Below are positions 10,501 to 19,907 of a stretch of 64,000 bases of DNA, in pieces. This stretch comes from Paraglaciecola mesophila KMM 241. Its GTDB lineage: Bacteria > Pseudomonadota > Gammaproteobacteria > Enterobacterales > Alteromonadaceae. The position numbers and the translations under genes are program-made. The stretch is from NCBI RefSeq assembly GCF_000315015.1, contig NZ_BAEP01000054.1, positions 124,001 through 188,000 on the forward strand. Reading direction: 5' to 3'. The notes under the pieces were generated by a model. That model saw only the letters and a program-made list of their open reading frames with translations. It did not search any database and was not told the origin of the DNA. The first letter of the stretch is position 1; every line of letters begins with the position of its first letter.

Positions 10501-11652
10501 ATTATTAAAACTATTTGGGTCCCCTTCATTCGCCGCCCTAATCGTCATTGAAGCGCTGTTATTGCTGCTGTTTTGATAAGCAGTGAATTCAAGGTAGGCG
10601 TTGCTTACCACGGCGCCTTGGGGTAAAGCGATATTACGAAAGCGCAAACCAATGTAATCGTTACTGCTGGCGTTGAAGGTCAGTTCACTACCCGTTGACT
10701 GATACCCATTGCCGCGCTCTTCAGCATTGTTAGATTGACTGTCAATTTGATACGTCAAGTCGCCAGTAACACACCCTGTAGCGGTAGTTTCATCATACAC
10801 CACCACCAGTTGCGGTGAGAGGCCTCCTCCTTGCTCGAAGCTTTCAGCCAGCCGATTACTGGCAGCACTTAGGCCTTGGCTCGTCAGAATAATATTAAGA
10901 TCATTGCCCCCGCACCACTCGCTTTGGTCAACAACTTCTTGAACGACTTCACTAAAATCAATGCTTGCAACTGTGTCGCCGACTGAGGGCCAGTCGTTGT
11001 TTTGCTCCCAAAGCACGTAATTCGATGTTTTTGTACGTTGGCTAATGTCTTGTTGGTTACTGTTGTAAGTCAATGCATCAGGGGTTAATTCCGCATTAAT
11101 TTGAATTTGGGTTGCTGATGCATCAAAACCACGGGAGGTAAAGCGCAAGTATGCACTTGTGATGGTTGCACCTTGAGGGATGTTTAAGCTCTGGTAGCGA
11201 AGCCCCGTAACCACAGTTTCGGTTCCTGCAGATAGGGTTAAACTACTATTGTTAAGATTAACCGCACCGCTGCGCTCGGTGGCATCGTCAGTACCAACGA
11301 CAATAGGCACAATCAGTTCCGGTGAAACCGTATCATCTATCGGGCGCACCGGGTAAAGTATAGGTCCGCCATAATCCGAAAAACGCATTAAACCGGCGTT
11401 TACGTTTGTTACCGAACGTAAGGTCTCTTTGAGGGCATTTTGTACTCTAAGCATACGCGACTCATTGGTGTCATCATCGGCTGTCATACTGCCCGATGTA
11501 TCCATGATAAAAAGCACGTTGGGGTCGTATTTTACCTGCTCAGTGCTCGCACCAAAGTAGATTTCCAGATCGTCAGCCACCGCCCCTAGCGATAGGCACA
11601 AGCCCAATAATAGTATTAGCATGTTGAAACGGGACATCATACCTCCGGTCAT
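7558..11652 (-). CDS. pilY1: Pilus tip adhesin PilY1 with VWA domain and duplicated insert
   Basis: 1364-residue exported protein. The signal peptide ends at about SLGAVADD. A von Willebrand A domain starts near residue 45 with the MIDAS motif DTSGSMT and resumes near 580 (NNHIVLLSDGEANNN, then HTIGFAANTEANSF). Between them lie two related segments, about 129-285 and 290-465, each with an LxxPQGAxxxxAYLxF core and ending near a WxxGND motif. The C-terminal third is the PilY1 beta-propeller (GDPIHSQPVIVNY, GFLHSFDAQTG) with a Ca-binding loop DRDNDGLAD near residue 1061, the loop needed for pilus extension control in Pseudomonas. The ATG overlaps the pilX stop (ATGA); a GGAGG within codons 3-4 could instead serve the ATGs at codons 5-6. 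Confidence 0.92.
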   Translation of the reverse strand: MTGGMMSRFNMLILLLGLCLSLGAVADDLEIYFGASTEQVKYDPNVLFIMDTSGSMTADDDTNESRMLRVQNALKETLRSVTNVNAGLMRFSDYGGPILYPVRPIDDTVSPELIVPIVVGTDDATERSGAVNLNNSSLTLSAGTETVVTGLRYQSLNIPQGATITSAYLRFTSRGFDASATQIQINAELTPDALTYNSNQQDISQRTKTSNYVLWEQNNDWPSVGDTVASIDFSEVVQEVVDQSEWCGGNDLNIILTSQGLSAASNRLAESFEQGGGLSPQLVVVYDETTATGCVTGDLTYQIDSQSNNAEERGNGYQSTGSELTFNASSNDYIGLRFRNIALPQGAVVSNAYLEFTAYQNSSNNSASMTIRAANEGDPNSFNNYPRYLLRNKAKTASVSWSGIERWYRNRDYQSPSVASIINQLVERNDWQSGNDMMFILSDFSNTRGAYTYAERPSGAAKLVIEFQGQATPGQTSTVREHLVSKVDELSASGYTPIVDTLYEGVLYYGGLDMNYGLARGNSSVSNTVRRNTRVSHRLSYAGQDATLPPGCEEDNLSSSNCITQQIPQGARYISPISDRQCQVNNHIVLLSDGEANNNHSVDEIESLLSASCTGSGGEKCGLSLVRNVADSEESVIDSRIITHTIGFAANTEANSFLNQIALQGGGGFYQADNSQELLGAFQSILKTVKDVNATFVSPGVAVNQLNRLTHKDELYFALFKPSEGSNWPGNLKKYKIDGDTILDKNGLPAVDDGNGFFSEQAHSYWSVLTDGNDVRQGGAASKMSLARNLFTFSAPGAFAISNNRMHESNSSITEQALSVDMLDDASTVRSNLLKWVRGVDLKDDDGDGDTSDVRLQMGDPIHSQPVIVNYSASDSAIFVATNQGFLHSFDAQTGSENFAVIPQELLGNLYEFYRENTTSNHIYGLDGDLVLRHSDDKIYLYVGMRRGGRNYYTFDISSKSNPTLVHQIIGGSSGFEKLGQSWSRPTVTKVKVDETIRNVLIFGGGYDVEQDNKIARSADNVGNAVFIVDADSGELIWSASNSAADLLISDMQYSIPARISVIDRDNDGLADHMYVADLGGQLFRLDIHNGSGRSNLVSGGLLADLGGDLAEDNRRFYYAPDVAQISAVDENFYAVAIGSGYRAHPLNAQIQDSFYMLKDYGIFSIDEQGHYGLPENAFTRDDLYDATAHLLTSSDETVVEEQTALFASKAGWLVDLSTGGEKVLASPLILNYQVFFTTYLPATANDSLCAPPSGNSRAYLVELINGNAVVDLNNDNQTTHQDRFADLKQTGIAPDTKILIEDILQPVVCLGTECASAVIEVDEQGDEVACTSAFGCLAQNIYGRFERIQKSSWKTEIERQEDE

Positions 11653-12251
11653 TGGGACGCTGGCGCTAGTACAGCAGCCGTTAAGCTATTGGCGACAATC
11701 GAACGACTCCCTTGCATTTGGCCGCACCCCTTAATAATAAACACATGACAAGTAATATGACTGCCACTGATAACGTTACTTGAGCCTAAACAAGCCTGCT
11801 CTCGCACGTAGGCTGTGCGGGACCAACTATCAATAGCAGGACTAGTGTCATAGTGACCCTGAGCTTGATGCAAAGCCCCCTTAGAAAGCCCCGCACTGGT
11901 TACCTGCCTGTTAATCCAAGTGTCAGGATCTTGGCAACGAAGTGTCTCATTCTGTATGTCCAGCGCCGTGTTTTGCCGAGCTTGAGTTAATGGGTCTATC
12001 ATGTCCACATCACTGATTACCGCGCTGTCTTCGGATTCAAACACCACACCCGCAATCGCTGCCTCTGCGGCATCAAACGCAAGTGTTTGGGTTTGTAGCG
12101 ATACCGCCATTTTATTTTGCAGTAACCCGCTAGAGACAGACGCAATTCCCAGTACCGTCAGGCTAACCAGTACTAGCAATGCGAAGACCATTACTAAGCC
12201 TTTTTGCTTATTTGCTCGCGCTAAATGATCACCGCAATGTGTCTGTTTCAT
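11649..12251 (-). CDS. pilX: Type IV pilus assembly protein PilX
   Basis: 200 residues. A basic N-terminus ending ANKQKG is followed by LVMVFALLVLVSLTVLGIASVSSGLLQNKMA, then LAFDAAEAAIAGVVFE, the PilX N-terminal pattern (KG, LVxxLxxLxxLTxLGxxA, and the AExAL helix). PilX is a minor pilin that forms the priming tip complex with PilV, PilW, PilE and PilY1. Its start overlaps the pilW stop by ATGA, and its stop overlaps the pilY1 start in the same way, showing tight translational coupling. Cysteines in the C-terminal half (CQDP, CLGSS, CHVFIIKGC) suggest disulfides. This is the canonical copy; a longer, divergent relative lies at 3.5 kb. Confidence 0.88.
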   Translation of the reverse strand: MKQTHCGDHLARANKQKGLVMVFALLVLVSLTVLGIASVSSGLLQNKMAVSLQTQTLAFDAAEAAIAGVVFESEDSAVISDVDMIDPLTQARQNTALDIQNETLRCQDPDTWINRQVTSAGLSKGALHQAQGHYDTSPAIDSWSRTAYVREQACLGSSNVISGSHITCHVFIIKGCGQMQGSRSIVANSLTAAVLAPASQ

Positions 12252-13129
12252 AATTTTCTACTTCGCATGTAATTTTTGACATTACGCAGAGTGACCGTGG
12301 TTTCAAAGGGCTTAAATAATCCAGTACCACTTTGTGTAGTGGGCGCTTCATTGAGTAATTTAAACGCTTTTTGAGCGCTGACCTTCACTTCACCCTCCCC
12401 CCGTAAAAGCACGCCTAAGCGCAGTGCCACCACCTGACCGCCGCTCGCTAATACTACTGGTAGCTCCCCCGCCGTAACATAACGTATAGGACGCCCCGAG
12501 TTATCCCCTGACAAAATAGTATTCGTGATCCCATAGAGCGCTTGAAAGCTGAACACATCATCAAGAATGATTTCTGCGCTATTATCAACCTCATGATTGC
12601 TCGCCAGCATCGCCCTTAACACCCGCCCATCAAAGCCTCGGCAACGTAACGTATTGTTCTGCACAAAATAATGATTCACTACGAAGAATTCTTCTCCGTT
12701 TGCATAGCCCAAACGATTACCGCGACAGTCAACATTCCCTTGTAAACCAATAACCACCTGATCATTTGCCCCTGCATTTCCGTCGGTTGCGCCAAGCGCA
12801 GGCATAGCAACAAAATCACCAGGCAAAATAACGGGATGATTTTGTACAAAGCTAGCTTCTTCTATCACATCTACCGCTGTGTTAAGGCTTGAGGCGAGCA
12901 GATCTGAACGCCCAGCCATGAGCATTTCTGTGCGCAGACGACTAATAACAAATCGGCCATTCTCTTGAACTGACGTCACTGCTTGATTCACGCCTTGCGT
13001 CACACGCGAACTCACCATGACTTGAATGATGGCCCCAGAGATGATCAAGCCTAATGCTAAGGCAATCATCAGCTCAATAAGACTAAAGCCCGTTTGCATT
13101 TGGCCATGAAGAATATTTTTAGTCCTCAC
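12248..13129 (-). CDS. pilW: Type IV pilus assembly protein PilW
   Basis: 293 residues from a GTG at 13129 that forms a GTGA overlap with the pilV stop, mirroring the ATGA overlaps of the next two junctions; an ATG at 13099 would also keep the cleavage site. The leader ends MQTG, followed by FSLIELMIALALGLIISGAIIQVM with Glu5. Then VTSVQENGRFVISRLRTEMLMAGRSD, the characteristic PilW motif (QENGR..., L..d.r.AG). The central VIGLQGNVDCRGN and FFVVNHYFVQNNTLRCRG resemble the PilW beta-domain. Forms the minor-pilin priming complex with PilV, PilX and PilE. Confidence 0.88.
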   Translation of the reverse strand: MRTKNILHGQMQTGFSLIELMIALALGLIISGAIIQVMVSSRVTQGVNQAVTSVQENGRFVISRLRTEMLMAGRSDLLASSLNTAVDVIEEASFVQNHPVILPGDFVAMPALGATDGNAGANDQVVIGLQGNVDCRGNRLGYANGEEFFVVNHYFVQNNTLRCRGFDGRVLRAMLASNHEVDNSAEIILDDVFSFQALYGITNTILSGDNSGRPIRYVTAGELPVVLASGGQVVALRLGVLLRGEGEVKVSAQKAFKLLNEAPTTQSGTGLFKPFETTVTLRNVKNYMRSRKL

Positions 13130-13716
13130 AGCGTTAAATCCAGCGTGACACAATCATGAGCATCACTTCGATTGAGGTTGCACTCAGTATTTAAAATACG
13201 CTCTTGGTTTTGCCAGCTTTCTACCGGCCAAGCGATCATAATCTGATGACGGGACCCCGCGCTGCAGCTGTGTGCATCTAGAGCATTGTTGTCGTCACAG
13301 GTTAATGAAATCGATAAGCTAGGCGCAGCAGCTGTGACCGCACAGGACATTTCGTATGCATCAAATTGGGCCAATTGCGGGCTTGTACATTGGTTTTGCA
13401 GGCAATTGGGAATACTCGCGGGCAATGCTAAGCAGAAGCACTCATAAGGCAATGCAGATGAGTCGCAAGACAGGCTGGCAAAATTATAGGCATTATTCAC
13501 GAAATATTGATTATCTACCGTCAGCCCTTCACCAGAAGGGGCAGCAGCAGCGCGCAAACGCTCGCTGAATTGCTGAGCGACTAATACGGCTTGGCTGCGA
13601 TGAAGTGCATCTGCGTTAGAAAAAGCACTTACAAACTGTAACGATGCCACACCTAACAACCCTACCGTTAAAATAAATAATGTCACCAAGATTTCGACCA
13701 TACCGACTCCCTTCAT
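13126..13716 (-). CDS. pilV: Type IV pilus modification/minor pilin PilV
   Basis: 196 residues. A very short leader (MKGVG) precedes MVEILVTLFILTVGLLGVASLQFVSAFSNADALHRSQAVLVAQQFSERLRA, the PilV/GspI N-terminal pattern with Glu and the conserved GLLGVAxLQ. Many cysteines in the central region (SCDSSALPYECFCLALPASIPNC) suggest disulfides. First gene of the canonical operon pilV-pilW-pilX-pilY1-pilE; a GTG one codon upstream is an alternative start. The upstream region to the ispH terminator is about 190 bp and should hold the operon promoter, but I could not pick a convincing one and saw no sigma-54 consensus. Confidence 0.85.
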   Translation of the reverse strand: MKGVGMVEILVTLFILTVGLLGVASLQFVSAFSNADALHRSQAVLVAQQFSERLRAAAAPSGEGLTVDNQYFVNNAYNFASLSCDSSALPYECFCLALPASIPNCLQNQCTSPQLAQFDAYEMSCAVTAAAPSLSISLTCDDNNALDAHSCSAGSRHQIMIAWPVESWQNQERILNTECNLNRSDAHDCVTLDLTL

Positions 13717-13904
13717 CACGCGGAATGAAGCTGGGTACAGAGTGTGCTTGGCAATGAAACTTGAACCTTTAATAACGGATGACCACAGGCGTAATAGTGA
13801 TATTGAAGCTTAGCGTACTAATGCGCTACTTTAGTTATCGACTTTAGACCATAGGTATAATTGATGTGTAGGCTTGTGACTAACTTTGGGAAATGTTTTG
13901 GCAG

Positions 13905-13948
13905 ATATAAAAAAGCCGCCAGAGAGAATTAAAAACTCTTTTAGCGGC
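13905..13948 (-). terminator. Terminator downstream of ispH
   Basis: Read on the minus strand, GCCGC and GCGGC form the base of the stem, extended by a CTCT/AGAG segment across a small mismatch, and are followed by six T. It ends the ribF-ileS-lspA-fkpB-ispH run before the pilV operon begins. Confidence 0.75.
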
Positions 13949-13997
13949 CTATTTCAGTAGCGTGCTGGCATCTTAGATACGAGCAAACCTAGCGCTT

Positions 13998-14942
13998 TTA
14001 GCTTACTTGTTTTACTCGTAACTCTTTAGGGACTGCAAACTCGATGTTTTCGAGACGACCAGGGCGCTCAGTAGCACTGCTTGCCCCCCACTCTTTCAAC
14101 CTGTCGACCACACCTTGTACTAATACCTCTGGGGCCGATGCACCTGCTGTCACACCAATATGTTTAGCGTTCGCCAACCATTCTTTTTGGATACAATTAG
14201 CATCGGCAATCAGATGCGCTTTTGCACCAATCTTTTCAGCCAATTCACGTAAACGATTTGAGTTAGAGCTGTTTTGTGCCCCAACCACTAGCAACACATC
14301 GCAATCCGCTGACAATTCACGCACCGAATCTTGGCGATTTTGCGTGGCGTAACAAATATCGTCTTTACGTGGGCCTTCAATTGCCGGGAACTTAGCGCGC
14401 AACGCGTCAATCACGTCAGCGGTATCATCAACAGATAAAGTGGTTTGGCTACAGTAATACAAAGTAGATGGGTTTTTCACCACGAGGCGAGCTACATCAT
14501 CAACCGACTCAACCAAGTAAATACCGCCGTCTTGATTATCGTACTGGCCCATTGTACCTTCCACTTCTGGGTGGCCCTGATGGCCAATAAGCACACATTC
14601 TGTACCTTTTGAGCTCGCGCGCATCACTTCCATATGCACTTTAGTAACAAGTGGACAGGTTGCATCAAACACTTTCAGGCCGCGAGAGTTCGCTTCGTTA
14701 CGCACAGCTTGAGACACACCGTGAGCCGAGAAAATCACTATGCTGTCATCGGGTACTTCCACCAGCTCATCAACAAAGACAGCCCCGCGTTCTTTTAGAC
14801 CATCCACAACAAATTTGTTATGTACCACTTCGTGGCGCACGTAAATAGGCGGTGAGAAAATTTCTAAAGCGCGCTCAACTATGGTGATGGCTCGGTCAAC
14901 GCCGGCACAGAAGCCTCGTGGGTTAGCCAAATGAATTTGCAT
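13998..14942 (-). CDS. ispH: 4-hydroxy-3-methylbut-2-enyl diphosphate reductase IspH (LytB)
   Basis: Last step of the non-mevalonate isoprenoid pathway, producing IPP and DMAPP using an Fe-S cluster. The three cluster ligands are at the family positions: Cys12 (PRGFCAG), Cys96 (FDATCPLV) and Cys197 (DDICYAT). Substrate-binding histidines are His41 (EVVHN), His74 (SAHGVS) and His124 ([10 protein letters not shown]). The protein has 314 residues, as in E. coli. It is the last gene of a run ordered as in E. coli (ribF-ileS-lspA-fkpB-ispH), 45 bp after fkpB. A minor-pilin cluster follows, the same neighbourhood as lytB in Pseudomonas. Confidence 0.96.
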   Translation of the reverse strand: MQIHLANPRGFCAGVDRAITIVERALEIFSPPIYVRHEVVHNKFVVDGLKERGAVFVDELVEVPDDSIVIFSAHGVSQAVRNEANSRGLKVFDATCPLVTKVHMEVMRASSKGTECVLIGHQGHPEVEGTMGQYDNQDGGIYLVESVDDVARLVVKNPSTLYYCSQTTLSVDDTADVIDALRAKFPAIEGPRKDDICYATQNRQDSVRELSADCDVLLVVGAQNSSNSNRLRELAEKIGAKAHLIADANCIQKEWLANAKHIGVTAGASAPEVLVQGVVDRLKEWGASSATERPGRLENIEFAVPKELRVKQVS

Positions 14943-14987
14943 AATGTTTCCTAGTGTTAACTCTTGCTTTGATCTGAGTGACGTAAG

Positions 14988-15431
14988 TTACGCTACAGAG
15001 ATAATTTCGACATCAAAGGTAATCGTTTGCCCAGCCAAAGGGTGATTAAAATCAACCGTGACTGACGCCCCCGCAACTGAGCGTACAATGCCAGGTAGCT
15101 CACTGCCATCAGGTTGAGAAAAGGTCATGATCATGCCCTCTTCTGCCGGCGTTTCGCCACTGAATTTATTGCGATCAAGATGGTAGATATTGTCTGGGTT
15201 TGGAAAACCAAACGCGTCTTGGGGCTCAAGGGTAAATGACTTTTTATCGCCTGCGCTCAATCCCAAAAGACAGGCTTCGAAGCCTGGGGTCAAATTACCA
15301 TCGCCAATAACAAGTTTAGCAGGCTTATTATTTACTCGGGTGCTGTCCGCTGCTGAGCCATCAGATAATTTCAAGTCAAAGTGCAATACCACTTCACTGT
15401 TGTCTGTTATGACTACAGATGAATCACTCAT
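14988..15431 (-). CDS. fkpB: FKBP-type peptidyl-prolyl isomerase FkpB (SlpA)
   Basis: 147 residues, single FKBP domain with the insert-in-flap region: VVLHFDLKLSDGSAADST at the N-terminus, GDGNLTPGFEACLLGLSAGDKKSFTLEPQDAFG in the middle and NHPLAGQTITFDVEIISV at the C-terminus. There is no metal-binding tail, which separates it from SlyD at the left edge of the window. Family members are weak prolyl isomerases with chaperone activity. The start overlaps the lspA stop by 8 bp, indicating translational coupling, and the position between lspA and ispH is the same as in E. coli. Confidence 0.92.
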   Translation of the reverse strand: MSDSSVVITDNSEVVLHFDLKLSDGSAADSTRVNNKPAKLVIGDGNLTPGFEACLLGLSAGDKKSFTLEPQDAFGFPNPDNIYHLDRNKFSGETPAEEGMIMTFSQPDGSELPGIVRSVAGASVTVDFNHPLAGQTITFDVEIISVA

Positions 15432-15918
15432 TTACGTTATCCTTATTTTTAAACATATCTATGACCAGTAAAAACGCGCCTAAGCAGATTGCGCTATCAG
15501 CCACGTTAAACGCAGGCCAATACCAATCTTGGTAATAAAGCACTAAGAAATCGATAACAAAACCGTGTAATAAACGGTCAAACACATTGCCGAGTGCGCC
15601 ACCAATAATCAAACAAAACGCCACAGGCAACATTACCTGTTGGCGGGTAGTCTCTTTTAACCACCAGGTGACTAAGCCACATACGGCGATAGCAATACCT
15701 GTGAATAACCAACGTTGCCAACCACCTGCATCACTTAAAAAGCTAAAGGCTGCCCCGTAGTTGTACACGTGAGTTAAGTTAAAAAAAGAGGTGTACTGAA
15801 TCGCTTGGTACGGCTCTAAATTCGCTACGATCCAGTGCTTAGTGACCTGATCGATGACAAACACCACCACGGCTAACCACAGAAAGCGCAGACCGCTTTG
15901 TCTAAATAAATTAAGCAT
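15424..15918 (-). CDS. lspA: Lipoprotein signal peptidase (signal peptidase II)
   Basis: Inner-membrane aspartyl protease that removes signal peptides of prolipoproteins. The start at 15918 ([15 protein letters not shown]) overlaps the ileS stop by 8 bp and gives 164 residues, the E. coli length; the longer open frame upstream only shadows ileS. Four membrane segments are visible. Catalytic aspartates are in [15 protein letters not shown] and [11 protein letters not shown], with the conserved NxGAAFSFL motif in between the first two segments. The stop overlaps fkpB by 8 bp. The window contains several lipoproteins it would process (M28 peptidase, DUF3192 protein, YjbF). Confidence 0.95.
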   Translation of the reverse strand: MLNLFRQSGLRFLWLAVVVFVIDQVTKHWIVANLEPYQAIQYTSFFNLTHVYNYGAAFSFLSDAGGWQRWLFTGIAIAVCGLVTWWLKETTRQQVMLPVAFCLIIGGALGNVFDRLLHGFVIDFLVLYYQDWYWPAFNVADSAICLGAFLLVIDMFKNKDNVNE

Positions 15919-18739
15919 ACGCGCGTGTTTCACCTTCGCCATCAACGTTAGTGACACAGCGCTGGCACAATTCAGGATGCGCCTCATCAGTGCCCACATC
16001 TTCACGGTGATGCCAGCAACGAGCACATTTTTTACCTTCTGATGCGCTGATATGTAACCACAGTCCAGGCACTTCGGTTTCTGTGGCATCAGCAGGCTTG
16101 CTCTCAACGGCTTCCACTGTTGCAGACGAGGTAATAAACACAAAGCGCGCTTCATCTTGTAATTTGCTAAGCAATTCAGCAAGCTCTGCGGTAGCGTAAA
16201 TTTTCACTTCTGCTTCTAACGAGCCGCCAATAGTGCCTTCTTTACGAGCCAGTTCAATTGTACGGTTAACTTCATCTTTAACCGCTAAGACTCGTTGCCA
16301 GAAAGCATCGTTAAATTCGGTATTATCCGCTTGAGCAGTCAACCCTGTATACCATGTACCGGTGAAAACGAATTCGTCTTCTTGCCATGGCATTTCTTGC
16401 CAGATTTCTTGAGCAGTAAAGCTAGTGATTGGTGCCATCCAGCGCACGAGCGCCTCAACAATATGATACAAAGCTGACTGACATGAGCGACGTGCATGGC
16501 TGTCACTCTTGGCGGTGTACTGGCGATCTTTGATGATATCCAGATAGAAACTACCCATTTCAATCGAACAGAACTGCATTAACTTTTGAGTTACCACCAG
16601 CATATCGTAAGCTTCATAGGCTTTTACGATCTCGCTTTGTATGGTGTGGGCACGGCTTACGACCCACTTGTCCAACTCAACCATTTCTTCAAATGGAACC
16701 AAGTCAGTTTTTGGGTTAAAACCGGTTAAATTGGCAAGCAAGAAGCGCGAGGTATTACGAATACGACGATAAGCATCGGCTGAACGTTTGAGGATTTCAT
16801 CGGACACCGCTATTTCACTGCGATAATCAGTTGATGCCACCCACAAGCGCAGTATATCTGCACCCAGTTTATTGGTAACTTGTTGAGGAGCAACCGTGTT
16901 ACCCAAAGACTTTGACATCTTTTTGCCTTTACCATCAACGGTAAAACCGTGAGTAAGCACTTGCTTATAAGGTGCATGCCCTTTGGTAGCTACAGAGGTC
17001 ATCAGTGATGACATAAACCAACCTCGATGCTGGTCAGAGCCCTCTAAGTACAAGTCAGCTGACGCAGGAATATCATCACGCTTGTCGACTACAAAGTAGT
17101 GGCTCACACCTGAATCAAACCAAACGTCTAACGTGTCTAATACCTTAACGAACGTATCTGCATCATCACCTAGCATTTCTTGAGGGTCGATATCCCACCA
17201 CGCTTGTATACCTTCGCTTTCAACGCGTTTAGCCACTTGTTCAATTAAGGCATCGGTATTTGGATGCAAATCACCTGTGTCTTTGTGCACGAATAACGCG
17301 ATAGGAACGCCCCACGTACGTTGACGTGATATACACCAATCTGGGCGACCCGCTACCATGCTTTCGATACGGCTTTCGCCCCACTCTGGGATCCATTGAG
17401 TTTTATGAATTTCATCAATGGACGCTGCACGTAGGCCGTTCTTGTCCATGCTAATAAACCACTGAGGCGTAGCACGGAAAATCAACGGCGTTTTATGACG
17501 CCAGCAATGTGGGTAACTATGGGTGTATTTAACGTGATGCACTAGTGAGCCGCGCTCTGCTAACACTTCAACCACATGCTCATTCGCCTTAAAGACATGC
17601 TCTCCGGCAAATATCGGCGTGTTTTCAAGATAAACACCGTTTGCACCCACTGGGTTGGCAACTTCAAGGTTATATTGGCGACCGACATTGAAATCTTCCA
17701 CACCGTGGCCTGGCGCAGTATGTACGCAACCAGTACCTGAATCTGTCGTTACATGCTCACCTAAAATAAGTGGCACAGTGAAGTCGTAAAACGGATGCTG
17801 TACCTGCATGTTTTCAAGGGCTTGGCCTAACGCAGTCCCTAATACGAGAGTATTCTCAAAGCCGAAACGTTTAATGCACTCATCAAGTAGGTCTGTTGCC
17901 ACTACTAAGCGCTCGTTACCATTCTCTGACTGTACTTGAACCAGGCTATATTCTAATTCTGGGTGCAATGAAACCGCGCGGTTTGCAGGCAACGTCCAAG
18001 GCGTGGTGGTCCAAATAACAACTGAAATTGTGCCTTCGCCTAAACCTTCACCTGTTGCGGTAAATTGCTTGGTGAAACTGGCTTCATCGGTAACATTGAA
18101 ACGCACATCGATAGAAGGCGACACTTTGTCTTGGTATTCCACTTCGGCTTCAGCCAAGGCAGAGCCACAATCTGTACACCAATGAACAGGCTTAAAGCCC
18201 TTTTCAAGGTGACCAGAGCGCACAACGTTACCCAACTCGCGGATAATGTTCGCTTCAGAACTGAAGTCCATTGTTTTATAGGGTTTGTCCCACTCGCCAA
18301 GCACGCCTAAACGAATAAAGTCAGCTTTTTGCCCATTAATTTGCTTTTCAGCATAGTCTCGGCATTTTTGTCTAAACTCTGCTGCAGTGACTTTCTTACC
18401 GGGTTTTCCGACTTTTTTCTCAACCATGAGTTCGATTGGCAAGCCGTGGCAATCCCAACCGGGTACGTAAGGCGAATCAAAATCTGATAAGGTTTTTGAT
18501 TTAACAATCACATCTTTAAGAATTTTATTCACCGCGTGGCCAATGTGAATATCACCATTGGCGTACGGAGGGCCATCATGCAAGATAAAGGGCGTTTTGC
18601 CTTTTTTAGCAGCGCGAATTTTGTGATACAGCGCTTTATTCGTCCAGTCTTGCAGCATTTTAGGCTCGCGCTGAGCAAGATTCCCACGCATTGGGAACTC
18701 AGTCTCAGGCAAATTCAAAGTATGTTTGTAGTCACTCAT
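15911..18739 (-). CDS. ileS: Isoleucyl-tRNA synthetase
   Basis: Class I aminoacyl-tRNA synthetase charging tRNA-Ile, 942 residues. The HIGH signature lies at residues 65-68 within [13 protein letters not shown] and the KMSKS loop is near residue 608 ([12 protein letters not shown]). The CP1 editing domain is indicated by [16 protein letters not shown] and [12 protein letters not shown], and the catalytic core by [10 protein letters not shown] and [12 protein letters not shown]. The C-terminal zinc finger is [12 protein letters not shown]...CQRC. This is the short bacterial form found in E. coli. It lies 41 bp after ribF and overlaps lspA, so it is part of the conserved operon. Confidence 0.97.
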   Translation of the reverse strand: MSDYKHTLNLPETEFPMRGNLAQREPKMLQDWTNKALYHKIRAAKKGKTPFILHDGPPYANGDIHIGHAVNKILKDVIVKSKTLSDFDSPYVPGWDCHGLPIELMVEKKVGKPGKKVTAAEFRQKCRDYAEKQINGQKADFIRLGVLGEWDKPYKTMDFSSEANIIRELGNVVRSGHLEKGFKPVHWCTDCGSALAEAEVEYQDKVSPSIDVRFNVTDEASFTKQFTATGEGLGEGTISVVIWTTTPWTLPANRAVSLHPELEYSLVQVQSENGNERLVVATDLLDECIKRFGFENTLVLGTALGQALENMQVQHPFYDFTVPLILGEHVTTDSGTGCVHTAPGHGVEDFNVGRQYNLEVANPVGANGVYLENTPIFAGEHVFKANEHVVEVLAERGSLVHHVKYTHSYPHCWRHKTPLIFRATPQWFISMDKNGLRAASIDEIHKTQWIPEWGESRIESMVAGRPDWCISRQRTWGVPIALFVHKDTGDLHPNTDALIEQVAKRVESEGIQAWWDIDPQEMLGDDADTFVKVLDTLDVWFDSGVSHYFVVDKRDDIPASADLYLEGSDQHRGWFMSSLMTSVATKGHAPYKQVLTHGFTVDGKGKKMSKSLGNTVAPQQVTNKLGADILRLWVASTDYRSEIAVSDEILKRSADAYRRIRNTSRFLLANLTGFNPKTDLVPFEEMVELDKWVVSRAHTIQSEIVKAYEAYDMLVVTQKLMQFCSIEMGSFYLDIIKDRQYTAKSDSHARRSCQSALYHIVEALVRWMAPITSFTAQEIWQEMPWQEDEFVFTGTWYTGLTAQADNTEFNDAFWQRVLAVKDEVNRTIELARKEGTIGGSLEAEVKIYATAELAELLSKLQDEARFVFITSSATVEAVESKPADATETEVPGLWLHISASEGKKCARCWHHREDVGTDEAHPELCQRCVTNVDGEGETRAYA

Positions 18740-18780
18740 TGATTGCTAAATCCAAAATCGTCGTTGTTCGTCATTAAATT

Positions 18781-19707
18781 TCAGTTAACCCCAAGCAATT
18801 GTTTTGCTTGCTCGGCGTCACGTTGTATTTGTTGGTGCAACTGTTCGAATGAATCGAACTTAATTTCGTTGCGTAATTTTGCTTTTATGGCCACAGAAAT
18901 AAAGTGACCATAAAGGTTGCCAGTAAAATGAAAAATATGCACTTCTAACTGAGAGCGCTGGCCATTTACCGTTGGGCGCGTGCCAATATTCGCCACGCCA
19001 CTATATACCTTACCTGCTATGTCAACTTGAACTGCAAACACACCATTAATGGGGGCATTACAACGTTTCAGCAATAGGTTGGCAGTAGGAAAGCCAATCG
19101 TGCGGCCTTTTTTATCACCATGCAGTACCTTGCCCGAAATAGTAAACGGTCTGCCAAGCATCTTTTCAGCAAGCGAAAAGTTGTTTTCACTCAGTGCATT
19201 GCGCACTTCCGTAGAGCTAATACGGCAATCTTCTAAGCGAAAGCTTTGCGTACTCACCACACTAAAACCGCATTTTCGCCCTTCAACTTGCAGCATAGCG
19301 AAATTACCTACTCGCCCTTTGCCAAAGCGAAAGTCGTCGCCCACGACTAAAAATTGCACACCTAAGTCTTTTACTAATAGCTGCTCAACAAACTGCTCTG
19401 CGGTAAACGAGGCAAAACGTTTATCAAACTTCAAACACAGTAAACGGTCTACACCTAGTGCTTTAAGTTGCACATATTTATCACGTAATAAACTGAGTCG
19501 CGCGGGTGCGTTATCCGGTGTAAATAATTCCTCAGGCTGAGGTTCAAACACCATAACAGTGGCGGGCAAACCAAGTTCCCTTGCCTTCACGACGACTTGA
19601 CTTAACACGGCTTGATGCCCCAGATGAACGCCGTCAAACTTTCCAATTGTCAGTACGCATCCTCGATGTTTATCTCGAAGATTATGTAAACCGCGGACTA
19701 ATTCCAC
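18781..19707 (-). CDS. ribF: Bifunctional riboflavin kinase / FAD synthetase
   Basis: Converts riboflavin to FMN and FMN to FAD. 308 residues, the normal length. The N-terminal nucleotidyltransferase domain shows GKFDGVHLGHQAVL (residues 22-35, HxGH motif) and VVGDDFRFGKGR. The C-terminal flavokinase domain shows GRTIGFPTANLLL, NGVFAV and GVANIGTRPTVNG. Translation starts at GTG with AGGAAC 5 bp upstream. It is the first gene of the ribF-ileS-lspA-fkpB-ispH run; the 200 bp between it and murJ should contain its promoter. No FMN riboswitch structure was recognised there. Confidence 0.96.
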   Translation of the reverse strand: MELVRGLHNLRDKHRGCVLTIGKFDGVHLGHQAVLSQVVVKARELGLPATVMVFEPQPEELFTPDNAPARLSLLRDKYVQLKALGVDRLLCLKFDKRFASFTAEQFVEQLLVKDLGVQFLVVGDDFRFGKGRVGNFAMLQVEGRKCGFSVVSTQSFRLEDCRISSTEVRNALSENNFSLAEKMLGRPFTISGKVLHGDKKGRTIGFPTANLLLKRCNAPINGVFAVQVDIAGKVYSGVANIGTRPTVNGQRSQLEVHIFHFTGNLYGHFISVAIKAKLRNEIKFDSFEQLHQQIQRDAEQAKQLLGVN

Positions 19708-19907
19708 TTTGTTCCTCTTATATTAGGTATTTCATCTAACAAGTACGTCATCAAATCAAACCAAGCCACTACATCAGCCTTAAAGCTGCCTCAAGCACAT
19801 AAGGTGCCCGAGCACGCATCTCGCGTTTGATACTGTTTGGCTAAAATCAAAGCGACGGATTATAGCGAACTACGCGCAGAGATACAGCCCGTTATAGCGC
19901 AGTTCGC

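Noticed and set aside
13720-13904. Sigma-54 promoter for the pilV operon
   Set aside because: A TGGCA...TTG-like string near 13750 is on the wrong strand and does not have the GG-N10-GC spacing.
15919-16182. N-terminal extension of lspA
   Set aside because: It runs antiparallel in frame only inside ileS on the same strand; the family length and the ATGCTTAA overlap point to the start at 15918.
19708-19907. FMN riboswitch before ribF
   Set aside because: The conserved RFN element is absent; only an ordinary leader is seen.
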